Positions 50,512 to 59,365 of a stretch of 64,000 nt of DNA are shown here, piece by piece. Below the pieces are notes generated by a model. The model searched no databases. It saw only the letters and a program-made list of their open reading frames with translations, and was not told the DNA's origin. The first letter of the stretch is position 1; every line of letters starts with the position of its first letter. The stretch covers positions 3,512,001 through 3,576,000 of the forward strand of contig NZ_CP127385.1 of the NCBI RefSeq assembly GCF_030378205.1, given 5' to 3'. Source of the stretch: Bradyrhizobium sp. NP1 (GTDB lineage: Bacteria > Pseudomonadota > Alphaproteobacteria > Rhizobiales > Xanthobacteraceae). Both the position numbers and the translations under genes were made by a program.

Positions 50512-50721
50512 CTACTTGTCCTTCCGCTGGACGCAAACGACACGCCCCAGCGTCTGAACGCGCTGGCCGGCGCCGGTCGGCGTGCCGATCTCGTTCTTGA
50601 TTACATCGGCAGCCTTGTTGCAAAGCGCTTCGGTCGGGAACGGCTGAATGAGCTGCGTGGTCGGTTGGGTCGGACTGCCGAAAACGATCCATTGCAGCGA
50701 GACGAACAAGACCCATTCCAT
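50512..50721 (-). CDS. Small protein with N-terminal hydrophobic segment
   Basis: 69 residues: MEWVLFVSLQWIVFGSPTQP resembles a signal or anchor; then ALCNKAADVIKNEIG and VVCVQRKDK with two Cys. ATG 50721 has GGAG eight bases upstream. It resembles short Bradyrhizobium proteins of unknown function. Confidence 0.6.
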   Translation of the reverse strand: MEWVLFVSLQWIVFGSPTQPTTQLIQPFPTEALCNKAADVIKNEIGTPTGAGQRVQTLGRVVCVQRKDK

Positions 50722-50907
50722 GGCGTAGCTCCAACCTTTGATCGGGAACCGTCGCGCGGCGAGAAGGAAAAGCGGGCCGTGCGTCAATTCTCCTAATCTG
50801 ATTCCCGACTTTTGTTGTTGCTCGATCGCGAAAAACCCTGCCAAATGCGCGGCAATATCAGAACTGCTCCCCAGATCGCTGTTCTGGCCTGGGTTGGTGA
50901 GGGTCCA

Positions 50908-51135
50908 ATGAGATTTACACTGGCGATTATTTGCCTGGTCGGGTGCAGCAGCGCAGGCTGGGCGCAGTATGGCGTTTCAAATCAACGCGACATGTACGGA
51001 AATCTGGCGCGGGACAGCGGGACTTACGCTCCCCGCGGCGTCAATCAAGGTCCGGTCAACAACGGACCGATTCGGAATGCTCCCACGCAGCCGACGACCA
51101 TCAATGCGGGCACGGCCAAGGGCACAGCCAAATAG
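50908..51135 (+). CDS. Small secreted protein, unknown
   Basis: 75 residues with signal peptide MRFTLAIICLVGCSSAGWA (cleavage after GWA) and an Asn/Gly/Pro-rich mature part (QGPVNNGPIRNAPTQPTT). A Cys at position 13 is within the hydrophobic core and not a proper lipobox. Function unknown. Confidence 0.62.
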   Translation: MRFTLAIICLVGCSSAGWAQYGVSNQRDMYGNLARDSGTYAPRGVNQGPVNNGPIRNAPTQPTTINAGTAKGTAK

Positions 51136-51178
51136 CTGATAGTGAGGGCCTAGCCGATCTTGGGTGTGTCGCGCCTCC

Positions 51179-51466
51179 TCACCACCACCAGACCGTCGGC
51201 CTTTCCGGCGCCCCGCAGACGATGGCGCGGCGACGTTCGACCCCGTTGGGCGTTTCGACGGCGACCGTCTTGATGCAGCCAGGATGAATGGCGACGCTGT
51301 ACTGGTATGGCGCGGAATCGAAGTAGCCGTGGATTCGGCAGAGATAGGCGAGATCGGGTCCGCACTTGGTGAGGGGATAGAGGCGCCCATGAGCTGATGC
51401 CGTGCCCGACATGCCGGCCAGCGCAAATAGAACCACGGCAGCAGCGATCTTTGTGACGTTCGACAT
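51179..51466 (-). CDS. Small secreted cysteine-containing protein
   Basis: 95 residues: signal peptide MSNVTKIAAAVVLFALAGMS (cleavage near ASA-HG), then three or four Cys (TKCGPDLAYLCRIHGYF, HPGCIKT, IVCGAPE) suggesting disulfides. ATG 51466 follows AGGACA-type sequence. Family not recognised. Confidence 0.65.
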   Translation of the reverse strand: MSNVTKIAAAVVLFALAGMSGTASAHGRLYPLTKCGPDLAYLCRIHGYFDSAPYQYSVAIHPGCIKTVAVETPNGVERRRAIVCGAPERPTVWWW

Positions 51467-51741
51467 GTCCTGACCTTTTGTCCTGAACCTTGATGGCATC
51501 CATGAACCTGCGACATCCGACAATAAGCCGTAAGCCGCGCGTTAGCCAAGCGAATGCAGACGCTTACGCTGGCGATAGGCAGCAAACGATGCGGTGTGTG
51601 GCGCAAACACTGCAGTCATGGCCGTCATGGCTCGGATCGTCGAGCCTGTGTCCCTCGTCGCATCAGCCGTGCGCAAGTCTTGTTCTTTCAATCAGTTCAG
51701 TGGTTTAATCCGCAGCACCCAAGGACCGACCCGACGACGCG

Positions 51742-52956
51742 ATGAAACCTGAAATCCCCAGGATCGATCAGGAGAGGGCGATCTCGCCGCATGCGCAGGA
51801 GATCGAATACGCGCTGATTCTGCAGCGGATGATCAATGCGGTGAAGGATGATCCGGCGCAAATGCGCCTGGCGATCTACGAATTCGCGCGCGCCAGGCTG
51901 AATGTCGATACGTCCCGGACCGAAGAGAGCGAACGAAACCGGCTGACGTCGGCGTTGGAGACCGCGATCCAGGGAGTTGAGGCGTTTTCCGCGCGCCGTG
52001 AGGAGAAGGAGCGGCTGCCGCCGCCCAATCCGCAAACGCAAATCGCGCCGGTTGCGCGGGCCGCTCCGCCGCCGGCAACGCGGGGATCGGCCACGTCGCT
52101 TCGCCCGGTAACGCCCGCGCAGGAAGACATTCTGTTGCCGGACAGGGACTATCCACGCGCCAGCGAATTACCGTTCCTGGAGACGCGCGAGCGATCGCTG
52201 GTGTCGACCCTGGCGCGGTTTTTCGTCGGGATGCTGCTGTTCGGCTTGCTGGTGGGCCTGGCGTATTACAGGCAACGATTGCCGGTGCTGCGCGATCACC
52301 TGAATTTCCCTCAGTTGACGGCGTCGAGTCTGGAGCAGCCGGCGGCTTCGCCGTCGCCCGGCGCCGCGCAGCAGGCAGGCGAGACCGCCGGCGTGAAACA
52401 AGTCGCAGCAGTGTCGAATGCGCCGCCGTTCCCGGTGCCAACCGACTACGGCGTCTACGCGCTCAATAATGATTCGCTGAGCGAACTCAGTGCGCTGGCC
52501 GAGCGGGTGCCCGATAGCCGGATCGCGGTGTCGACCCCCGTCGAAAAACCAAGCCGCACGACCCTGCCGGATGGAAAGGCCAAGTTCATCGTGTTCCGCC
52601 GTGACCTCGTCGGCAATACCCCAGACAGGATAGAGGTTCGCGTCGTTGCGCGGGTGTTTCGAGCATTGTCCTTCGATGCAAGAGGCAAGCCGGTCATCTC
52701 GCCGGTTTCGGACGTCTGGAACATACGAAACATTTCCTACGGGTTCAGGGTGCGGCCGGTCCCGGGCAACCCCGAGATGCTGCTGGTGCAATCTGAAAAG
52801 CCCGACTTCACTTTGCCTGCGGGCCGCTACGTGCTGGTTCTGAAGGATCAGGCGTATGATTTCACGGTCGGCGGCAAGGTGACCGATCTGGCCCAATGTC
52901 TGGAGCGGACGGACGCCGCCAACGGCGCGTTCTATTCGGAGTGTCAAAAGCTCTAA
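51742..52956 (+). CDS. Single-pass membrane protein, unknown
   Basis: 404 residues. A cytoplasmic N-terminal region of about 150 residues opens with a helical segment (EIEYALILQRMINAVKDDPA), followed by a Pro-rich linker, one membrane helix at about 159-177 (FFVGMLLFGLLVGLAYY) and a periplasmic domain of about 220 residues. The latter is beta-rich, with FRVRPVPGNPEMLLVQSEKP and a C-terminal Cys pair. It lies beside the polysaccharide locus and might serve it, but no family is recognised. It ends four bases inside the convergent next gene. Confidence 0.75.
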   Translation: MKPEIPRIDQERAISPHAQEIEYALILQRMINAVKDDPAQMRLAIYEFARARLNVDTSRTEESERNRLTSALETAIQGVEAFSARREEKERLPPPNPQTQIAPVARAAPPPATRGSATSLRPVTPAQEDILLPDRDYPRASELPFLETRERSLVSTLARFFVGMLLFGLLVGLAYYRQRLPVLRDHLNFPQLTASSLEQPAASPSPGAAQQAGETAGVKQVAAVSNAPPFPVPTDYGVYALNNDSLSELSALAERVPDSRIAVSTPVEKPSRTTLPDGKAKFIVFRRDLVGNTPDRIEVRVVARVFRALSFDARGKPVISPVSDVWNIRNISYGFRVRPVPGNPEMLLVQSEKPDFTLPAGRYVLVLKDQAYDFTVGGKVTDLAQCLERTDAANGAFYSECQKL

Positions 52957-53201
52957 ATGTGTCGCATGTCGTGCGTCGTAAAAGCCGCGCGCATCAGCAA
53001 TCCCAGGAAGTAGCTGCCCTGGACGACCGTTTGTGTCCCCATGACCATCAGCAGGCTATCGAGAAAGCTGAATTCTGAACCAAGCGAGACAACGATCGAC
53101 AAAAGAAACAGCGTCGCGACAACGAGCAGCAGGACTTGCAACCGGAACATGATGCCAACCACAAAACCCGCTGCGGCTAGCGCGATGGCGGCATATCCCA
53201 T
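52953..53201 (-). CDS. Small integral membrane protein, unknown
   Basis: 82 residues with three hydrophobic segments (about 3-19, 20-40 and 48-70; MGYAAIALAAAGFVVGIMF at the start). Convergent with the preceding gene. Size and layout resemble small proteins linked to rhizobial polysaccharide loci; function unknown. Confidence 0.65.
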   Translation of the reverse strand: MGYAAIALAAAGFVVGIMFRLQVLLLVVATLFLLSIVVSLGSEFSFLDSLLMVMGTQTVVQGSYFLGLLMRAAFTTHDMRHI

Positions 53202-53992
53202 TCAAGGCTTCCGTGTTCGCGCCGATCGTCGTCTACGCATACAAAACATCCTGCGGCGCGCCCGCGCCGGCTGCGGAAGATCAAAACTTTGACTACTTGT
53301 GATTTCGCTCGCTCGAAGCGAGCGAAAACGAATCACATCGCAAAGTAGAACATGGTGACCTTCCGAAATCACTCACATTCATGAGCATTGGAGCGGCGGC
53401 CATGCTCGCGAATGGGAGGCGTCGAAAAGGGGAACTGGGGTAATGCCATCTCTCGGCACTTGCTCTTGATGCACGGCGAGGATGGCCAATCATGCCCGCG
53501 ATCCCGACGCCGCCATCGTGCGTAGCCGTCGCAGCGCCATGGGCCGCGCTTTCCGGACCTCTGGGATCGGGAGGGCGCGCGGCTGGCAGATGGCCGTAAT
53601 GGGAGGACAGGGCGGCTCGCCGTCACCAAGTCCTTTGCGCAACTGATTCCCGCGCGCGCGCGCCTCACGATCCACCAGGCGCACAAGTATTGAAGCGGTG
53701 GAGGCCCAGTTCCTCTTGTCGCAGGTGGCGCCCCCCAATGGACAAGTGCTCTCTATAAACTTTTCTAATGCTTTGAATTTTCTGGGAGTTTTTCGCGATC
53801 CGCCAGGTACAGAAACTGTGGCCTGATTGCAACTTGGCCGACAAAACCGGCATCCACAGGGCGTATGGCCCTTTGATGGACCAGAGTCGCCCTGTAGGGT
53901 TCATGTCGGATGGGGAACTTCTGAGGCCGCGCTCGCTGCCGACTAACGTCAAAACAACCGCAAAATTTAACAAGCCTGGAAGGCACCGTGGG
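53202..53992. other. Long intergenic region before the polysaccharide export gene
   Basis: About 790 bases with no supported gene. TTCGCTCGCT (53304-53313) and AGCGAGCGAA (53317-53326) form a 10-bp hairpin, framed by TGTGAT (53298) and ATCACA (53332). From about 53390 to 53760 there are overlapping open frames that I cannot assign; this may be a decayed gene. Confidence 0.45.
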
Positions 53993-55288
53993 GTGGCTTT
54001 GAAAGTTCGGATGATCTCGTTTGTTGCGACAAAGCTTGGCTTGGCGAGGCGGGGACTGCCTTTGCCTGGCTCGATCGGTCGCCCGAACTGGCTTGGCTCG
54101 GCGCTTGCCGCGTTGCTTGCCGTGACCCTCCTGAGCGCCTGTTCCGAACTGCCGGGAACGGGACCGAAGAGCAACGCCGTGCATACCTTTGCAACGGCAG
54201 GATTGCGGTCGGACGCGGCGTTGCCGTATGCGGTGGTTGACGTGAGCGCGGATACGATCGGCTTTCTCTCGCAACCGAATGTCGTCAGCTTCCAGGGCGC
54301 CTTTCCGGACAAGCGACCCAAGTCGCTGCAGGTCGCCGGCGTAGGCGACGTGCTCAATATCTCGATTTTCGAAGCTGCGCCCGGCGGTCTGTTTACGCCG
54401 GCAACGGCGGCCGGTGCACGCCCCGGCAACTTCGTCGATCTGCCGCCGCAGGCCGTCGATCAGAAGGGCAGCATCTACGTGCCCTACGCAGGCGAAATTC
54501 CGGCCGCGGCGCGAACCTTGCCGGAGATCCAGCAGGCGATCGTCGCGCGGCTGCGGAACCGCGCGATCGAACCGCAGGTCGTCGTCAGCCTCAACCAGCA
54601 GCATTCCAGCGTCGTGAGCGTGCTCGGCGATGTGAACACGCCAGGCGTTCTCGCGCTCAACAGCGTCGGCGAGCGGATGTTGGCCCTGATCGCGCGCGCC
54701 GGCGGACCGAAGTTCGAAGCGATCGAGAGCTATGTGACGCTGCAGCGTGACGGAAAGCGCGTCAGGGTGCTCCTGGCCCGCATCGTTCACGATCCGACCG
54801 AGAACATCTTCATTCGGCCGAATGACGTGATCTTCCTCAGCCACGAGGCGCCGACGTTTACCGCGCTTGGTGCGCTCAACCAGAACGTCTTCGGGTTCAA
54901 CTCGGAGATTCCGTTCGACGTCGAGACGCTGACACTGGCACAGGCGATCGGCAAGGCCGGCGGCCTCAACGATCAGCAGTCCGATCCTGCCGAGGTGTTC
55001 GTCTATCGCTACGAGGATCGCGGCTTCCTGCAGAAGATGGGCGTCGACACCAAGAAGTTTGTCTACGAGAAGATCCCGACCATCTATCACGTCAACCTGC
55101 GCGATCCCTCGGGCATGTTGCTGGCCGCCGGGTTCCAGATGCGGACCAAGGACGTGATGTACGTGGCCAATGCCAGGGTGGTGGATTACTACAAGCTGCT
55201 GACGCTGATCAGCAACACGGCGAACACCGTCTCGAATACGGCCAATGCGGTGACCAATGTGAACACTGCGGTCAAAACCAAATGGTAG
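53993..55288 (+). CDS. Polysaccharide export lipoprotein, Wza/ExoF-like
   Basis: Outer-membrane polysaccharide exporter. The lipoprotein signal has lipobox LLSAC near residue 50. The Poly_export and SLBB domains follow: VGDVLNISIFEAA, then VSVLGDVNTPGVLALNS and TLAQAIGKAGGL. About 431 residues. The start is uncertain: GTG 53993 has GGAAGG upstream; ATG 54011 is the alternative. A long C-terminal helix with repeated Asn-Thr-Ala ends the protein (SNTANTVSNTANAVTNVNTA). The partner kinase is encoded at 61634-63877. Confidence 0.9.
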   Translation: MALKVRMISFVATKLGLARRGLPLPGSIGRPNWLGSALAALLAVTLLSACSELPGTGPKSNAVHTFATAGLRSDAALPYAVVDVSADTIGFLSQPNVVSFQGAFPDKRPKSLQVAGVGDVLNISIFEAAPGGLFTPATAAGARPGNFVDLPPQAVDQKGSIYVPYAGEIPAAARTLPEIQQAIVARLRNRAIEPQVVVSLNQQHSSVVSVLGDVNTPGVLALNSVGERMLALIARAGGPKFEAIESYVTLQRDGKRVRVLLARIVHDPTENIFIRPNDVIFLSHEAPTFTALGALNQNVFGFNSEIPFDVETLTLAQAIGKAGGLNDQQSDPAEVFVYRYEDRGFLQKMGVDTKKFVYEKIPTIYHVNLRDPSGMLLAAGFQMRTKDVMYVANARVVDYYKLLTLISNTANTVSNTANAVTNVNTAVKTKW

Positions 55289-55340
55289 TCTCGAGCTGAG
55301 CTTCTCGATTGCACCGCGCTGATCGGCAATTGGGGTTCCC

Positions 55341-56792
55341 GTGCAAACGATCAGGCTGATCCAGCTCTGGACGACGATTGCGGTTCTTTGCCTGGCGCCG
55401 CTGTTTTTCGGATCGGTCGACCAGCTCTGGGTGGCGATTTGGACGGCCGCGCTGTCAATCGCCACCCTGTGCGGCCCGACCGCGCCGATCGGGGTCAGCC
55501 AGCGCCGCGTGCTGGTCACGTTCCTGCTTGTTTGCGGCGCCTACGCGCTTGTAGCGGTCGCCCAGGTCAGGCCTGATCTGTTCGCTCGGCTCAACGATCC
55601 GATCTGGCAACGCGCGAACGATCTGCTGCAACTCGATGCCGAGCCGCGGATCTCGAGCCGCGCCGAGATCCCGTCGGTTGCGATCGGGCACTTTCTGCTC
55701 GTCGTGACCTCCTTCATGAGCGGATTCTTCGTCGGCGCCTCGCGGCGCGACAGCGATCTGCTGATGGCGTTCGCGCGATATTCCATTCTCTTCTACGCGA
55801 TCTATGGCCTCTTCGCGCTGGTGTTCACGCCCAACATGGTGTTGTGGGCCCCCAAGCTTGCGTATCACGGCAGCCTGACTGCGAGCTTTGTCAACCACAA
55901 CACGGCGGCGACCTACATCGGAGCCGGCGTGATCCTGTGGTTCTGCTCGGCGTTCCTCGCGGGGCAAAACCTGCAGTTTTCGTCGCTTCGCGTGCTGCTG
56001 CTCACGCCGTCCAATGACCAGGTTGCGTTCAAGCTGATCCTGCGAATGGCAGCCGGACTGGTCTGCTTCTTCGCGCTGCTCCTCACCGGTTCCCGCGGCG
56101 GCCTGATCTGCTCGTGCCTGGGACTGCTCGTCGCGATCGGCCTGATGCTGGCCAACCGATTGCGGCCGCGGTTCTGGCTCGTTATCGCTTCCGCAAGCCT
56201 TGCCCTCGCGTTGGTGGCGGGCTGGCTGAGCCAGGCGGGACGAATTGGCAGCCAGGGATTATTCGATGACGGGCGCTGGGCCGTCTATGGCTATTGCATC
56301 GAAGCCATACGCGAGCGGCCGTGGCTGGGTGCCGGCGCTGGAACCTTTGCCGACCTGTTCCCGTCGCTGCGGTCGGCCACCTTCAGCAGCTGGGGTGTGT
56401 GGGACTATGCGCACTCCACGATCCTTGAAATCGCTGTCGAGATGGGTGTGCCGGTTGCCGCGCTTGTCGTCCTTGGCGTGGCTTCGTCTCTGTTCGTTCT
56501 GGCGCGGGCTGCGCTCGCGGCCAGGGATCGGAGCAGAAGCTCGCTAGCCGCGATAACGGGGATCGCGGTGCTCGGCTATCTGCATTCGACGATCGATTTT
56601 TCGCTGCAGATACCCGGCTGCCTCATCGTGTTCTGGATCCTGCTCGGTTGCTGGCTCGCAAGAGCAACCACCGAGCGGGCAGCGTCCGAGAAGACGCGCC
56701 CGCGCGGACTTGCTGTCGTCAGATCAGAAAGCGCAGTCGAGGGCCCGCCGTTGGAGCCCTCGCTGCGCAAGGTTTCTGCTTTACGAAAGTGA
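55341..56792 (+). CDS. O-antigen ligase/polymerase family protein (Wzy_C)
   Basis: Membrane protein of 483 residues with about twelve helices. The Wzy_C region shows LLTGSRGGLICSCLGLLV and the loop FDDGRWAVYGYCIEAIRERP-WLGAGAGTFAD, with conserved Arg and the WxGxG element, then AHSTILEIAVEMGVPV. Most likely the EPS repeat-unit polymerase. The start is GTG 55341. Downstream of the Wza-like gene by 52 bases and probably in one unit. Confidence 0.88.
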   Translation: MQTIRLIQLWTTIAVLCLAPLFFGSVDQLWVAIWTAALSIATLCGPTAPIGVSQRRVLVTFLLVCGAYALVAVAQVRPDLFARLNDPIWQRANDLLQLDAEPRISSRAEIPSVAIGHFLLVVTSFMSGFFVGASRRDSDLLMAFARYSILFYAIYGLFALVFTPNMVLWAPKLAYHGSLTASFVNHNTAATYIGAGVILWFCSAFLAGQNLQFSSLRVLLLTPSNDQVAFKLILRMAAGLVCFFALLLTGSRGGLICSCLGLLVAIGLMLANRLRPRFWLVIASASLALALVAGWLSQAGRIGSQGLFDDGRWAVYGYCIEAIRERPWLGAGAGTFADLFPSLRSATFSSWGVWDYAHSTILEIAVEMGVPVAALVVLGVASSLFVLARAALAARDRSRSSLAAITGIAVLGYLHSTIDFSLQIPGCLIVFWILLGCWLARATTERAASEKTRPRGLAVVRSESAVEGPPLEPSLRKVSALRK

Positions 56793-56829
56793 GAGGACAA
56801 TGGCGCGCGGAGCTCGCGGCTTCGCGCGG

Positions 56830-57489
56830 TCAATTGATCCTTCGATAAGCCAGACGGATCTTTCGATCGGCTTGGGACACTGCAACGCCGGGAGTCCTAA
56901 TCTCGTACCAGAACCTGGCATCGGACGTGGACTGGATCTTCAGCCAATGATAGTCGGTCTGCTGCCAGGTCCGGATCGTCTCGGTCAGATTGTCGAGCAC
57001 GAGGTCGCCCTTGGTCGTGGCGACGACGAGAACCAGGTGACCAACTCCGGAAGCGGTCGTGACCACCGACAGCCGCAGGGCTCTCGCGGGGAGGCCGCTC
57101 TGAAGCAGCTCGTGACGCTTGGTGACCGCGAAATCATTGCAGTCGCCCATGGACGGCGAGATCGTCCAGCCATCCTGCAGCTCCGTGCCGTAGCTCTTGG
57201 CCATCGGGATGATCGAAGCGTTGACGCCGCGGTTGATGCGATCGAGCAGTTCGGAATTTTCCGCATTCATGTCGATGCGCTCATTCTCCATCGGATCCGA
57301 TTTGCACTCGGAAGGATAGCGAAGACAAAAGCGGACGTGCTGGAACGGAGCCAGCGTTGGCGCAGATTCCGCGATCGGCGAGGAAGGGCCGATGTCTTGC
57401 GAATGACGATTGCGCGCATGCGCTTCGTCCGCAAAAAGACCGCCGGCCAAAGCGGCGAATGCCAGTATTGCTGATGCAGTCCGCGTCAT
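56830..57489 (-). CDS. Transglutaminase-like cysteine peptidase (BTLCP, PF06035)
   Basis: The 219-residue secreted protein has a signal peptide (MTRTASAILAFAALAGGLFA) and the BTLCP triad Cys117 (SMGDCNDFAV), His151 (GVGHLVLVV) and Asp166 (LVLDNLTE). In Pseudomonas the relative LapG cuts the adhesin LapA; alphaproteobacterial members are mostly uncharacterised. Its place in an EPS locus makes a surface-processing role plausible (inference). Convergent with the polymerase gene; a tandem repeat lies upstream. Confidence 0.9.
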   Translation of the reverse strand: MTRTASAILAFAALAGGLFADEAHARNRHSQDIGPSSPIAESAPTLAPFQHVRFCLRYPSECKSDPMENERIDMNAENSELLDRINRGVNASIIPMAKSYGTELQDGWTISPSMGDCNDFAVTKRHELLQSGLPARALRLSVVTTASGVGHLVLVVATTKGDLVLDNLTETIRTWQQTDYHWLKIQSTSDARFWYEIRTPGVAVSQADRKIRLAYRRIN

Positions 57490-57568
57490 AGGACCCCCAC
57501 CTGATCTGAAAAGAAGCGAGCGTAAATTCGCGCGCTATCGACCGGTGCAACGTCCCATTGCCGCGTTA

Positions 57569-57625
57569 AACCTTCGCTATTGAACGGAGTTACCGAAAAC
57601 CTTCGGTATTAAAAGGGGTTACCGA
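57569..57625. repeat. 29-base tandem repeat upstream of the BTLCP gene
   Basis: Two adjacent copies with a period of 29: AACCTTCG-TATT-AA-GG-GTTACCGA at 57569-57596 and 57598-57625, 24 of 28 bases identical. Each contains GTTACC at its end, and the second also GGTATT. Looks like a duplicated protein-binding site about 80-140 bases before the start. Confidence 0.75.
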
Positions 57626-57695
57626 CTATTGAATCAGAAAGATCGCATTTGATCTAATCCCGCAAATGCACGGAAAAACCCGCACTGCGGCGAAT

Positions 57696-58673
57696 TCAGC
57701 CCGGCAGGTAGTTCGCGTGCCAGTTCCAGGCCGTATCGATGATCGCGCTGAGATCGTGCCGCGGCGACCAGCCGATCGTGCGCCGCGCCAGGCCATTGTC
57801 GGCAACAAGGGCAGGGGAGTCGCCTTCGCGACGCGGACCGTATTTGACCTCGAAGCTCTTGCCCACGACGCGCCTGATGGTGTCGACAAGTTCCTTCACC
57901 GTCGTTCCGTTTCCCGTGCCGAGATTGAGGGCGTGGCTCGTGCCATTGTCGAGCAGATGCTCGACGGCGCGCGTGTGCGCGTCAGCGAGATCAAGAACGT
58001 GAACGAAATCGCGCACGCATGAGCCGTCGCGCGTATCGTAGTCGGTCCCCAGCACCTGAAAATGAGGACGGCGGCCAAGCGCTGCGTCCAGCGCGATCGG
58101 AATGGCGTGCGTTTCCGGCGAATGCCATTCCCCGATCCTGCCTTCGGGATCGGCGCCGGCAGCATTGAAATAGCGCAGAACGAAGGAGCGAAAGCCCTGA
58201 TGGCGATCGAGGTCCTTCAATATCTGTTCGACGATCAACTTGCTTCGGCCATACGGATTTATCGGCGCCTGCGCGTGAGCCTCATCCATCGGTATCGACT
58301 GCGGGATTCCGTAGGTGGCGCAGGTCGACGAAAACACGATCTTGTTGATGCCGGCGGCCTGCGCCGCGCGCAGCAGCGTGATCGTGCCGCCGACATTGTT
58401 GTCGTAATAGGCGGCCGGGTCTTGCACCGACTCCGCAACTTCAATCGCCGCGGCAAAGTGAATGATCGCTTGCGGTCTGTATTTGGCGAGAACCTGGTCC
58501 AGGCGACTGCGGTCCCGGATGTCGCCGACTTCGAGCGGTCCCCATTTGACGAACTCGGCATGACCGTTCGAAAGGTTGTCGTACACGACCGGTGTATGGC
58601 CCTTGCTGAACAGGTCGAGGCAGGTGTGTGACCCGATATATCCCGCACCGCCAGCTACAAGAATATTGCTCAT
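57696..58673 (-). CDS. galE: UDP-glucose 4-epimerase
   Basis: Interconverts UDP-glucose and UDP-galactose for the polysaccharide (called exoB in rhizobia). The 325-residue SDR has the Rossmann motif GGAGYIGSHTC, VFSSTCATYG (Ser116), and the catalytic Tyr141 and Lys145 in NPYGRSK. First step of sugar supply for this EPS locus. Stop codon lies only just inside the locus, before the tandem repeat. Confidence 0.95.
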   Translation of the reverse strand: MSNILVAGGAGYIGSHTCLDLFSKGHTPVVYDNLSNGHAEFVKWGPLEVGDIRDRSRLDQVLAKYRPQAIIHFAAAIEVAESVQDPAAYYDNNVGGTITLLRAAQAAGINKIVFSSTCATYGIPQSIPMDEAHAQAPINPYGRSKLIVEQILKDLDRHQGFRSFVLRYFNAAGADPEGRIGEWHSPETHAIPIALDAALGRRPHFQVLGTDYDTRDGSCVRDFVHVLDLADAHTRAVEHLLDNGTSHALNLGTGNGTTVKELVDTIRRVVGKSFEVKYGPRREGDSPALVADNGLARRTIGWSPRHDLSAIIDTAWNWHANYLPG

Positions 58674-58799
58674 CTACTGGACTCTCCCGGCACTCACGAT
58701 GCCGACACCGCCGCTTCGAAAGGCCAAGCAGCCTCCGGCCCGGACAGCGGAAACGACCAATCTGGATTTGCGTATTATCGAAAGTAATGTCTGTGAAAA

Positions 58800-59012
58800 C
58801 TAGAAGAATGTGGTCCAGAGCTTCTTGAGGCCGACTGCGGCTGATCGAACGATCTCGATCGCTCCCCAGCCCAGAAACACGAACCACACGATCATCACGG
58901 TGACGATCAGGCCGACAAGCAGGCAGATCGCGATTCGCTGGCTCGTTCGCCCCGGCGCGGGTCTGAGCTTGATCCTCAGATTCTGCGAGTCGAAGGGTTT
59001 GAAATTGTTCAT
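58800..59012 (-). CDS. Small single-pass membrane protein, unknown
   Basis: 70 residues: MNNFKPFDSQNLRIKLRPAP (polar start) then one long hydrophobic helix (about 28-52). ATG 59012 is the likely start; the earlier one at 59108 has no better ribosome-binding site. EPS loci often carry such short proteins; function unknown. Confidence 0.6.
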   Translation of the reverse strand: MNNFKPFDSQNLRIKLRPAPGRTSQRIAICLLVGLIVTVMIVWFVFLGWGAIEIVRSAAVGLKKLWTTFF

Positions 59013-59365
59013 TCGTTTATCGCCGTTTGACGCATGATGACCAATAGCTGCAACGAATGACGCGAGCAATCGCGAGGGAAAATTAACGTAAAGCCGCGCG
59101 ATCGACACTACGCTGATCTTAGCGTTACTTTACCGCAGGTTTAGATGATCGCTCGAATGCAAACTGAATCCTCGCGAATGCGTGAAGTGGCAAACCGGTC
59201 GCAGCCATGGCAACGGTTCCAGCCACTGCATTCGGGTTCTGGGCTGCCGGATTGCAGCGCTCGCGCCAGCGCTTTCCGAAGAAGCCGCCCATGAGCGGGG
59301 GCGCAACTTCGGAAAGGCGTGGCCGTTTCGTTCGCTTGATTCGGCGTGCCGGCTTCGGTGCGCGC
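59013..59365. other. Intergenic region between small ORF and exoY-like gene
   Basis: 353 bases without a convincing gene. A pair TAACGTAAAG and GCGTTACTTTACC at about 59092-59135 is the only AT-rich block and may be the promoter of the leftward small gene. Confidence 0.4.

Noticed and set aside
53765..55519. A 584-codon open frame antisense to the Wza-like gene
   Set aside because: The plus strand carries the lipobox, Poly_export and SLBB motifs; the minus frame has no recognisable domain.
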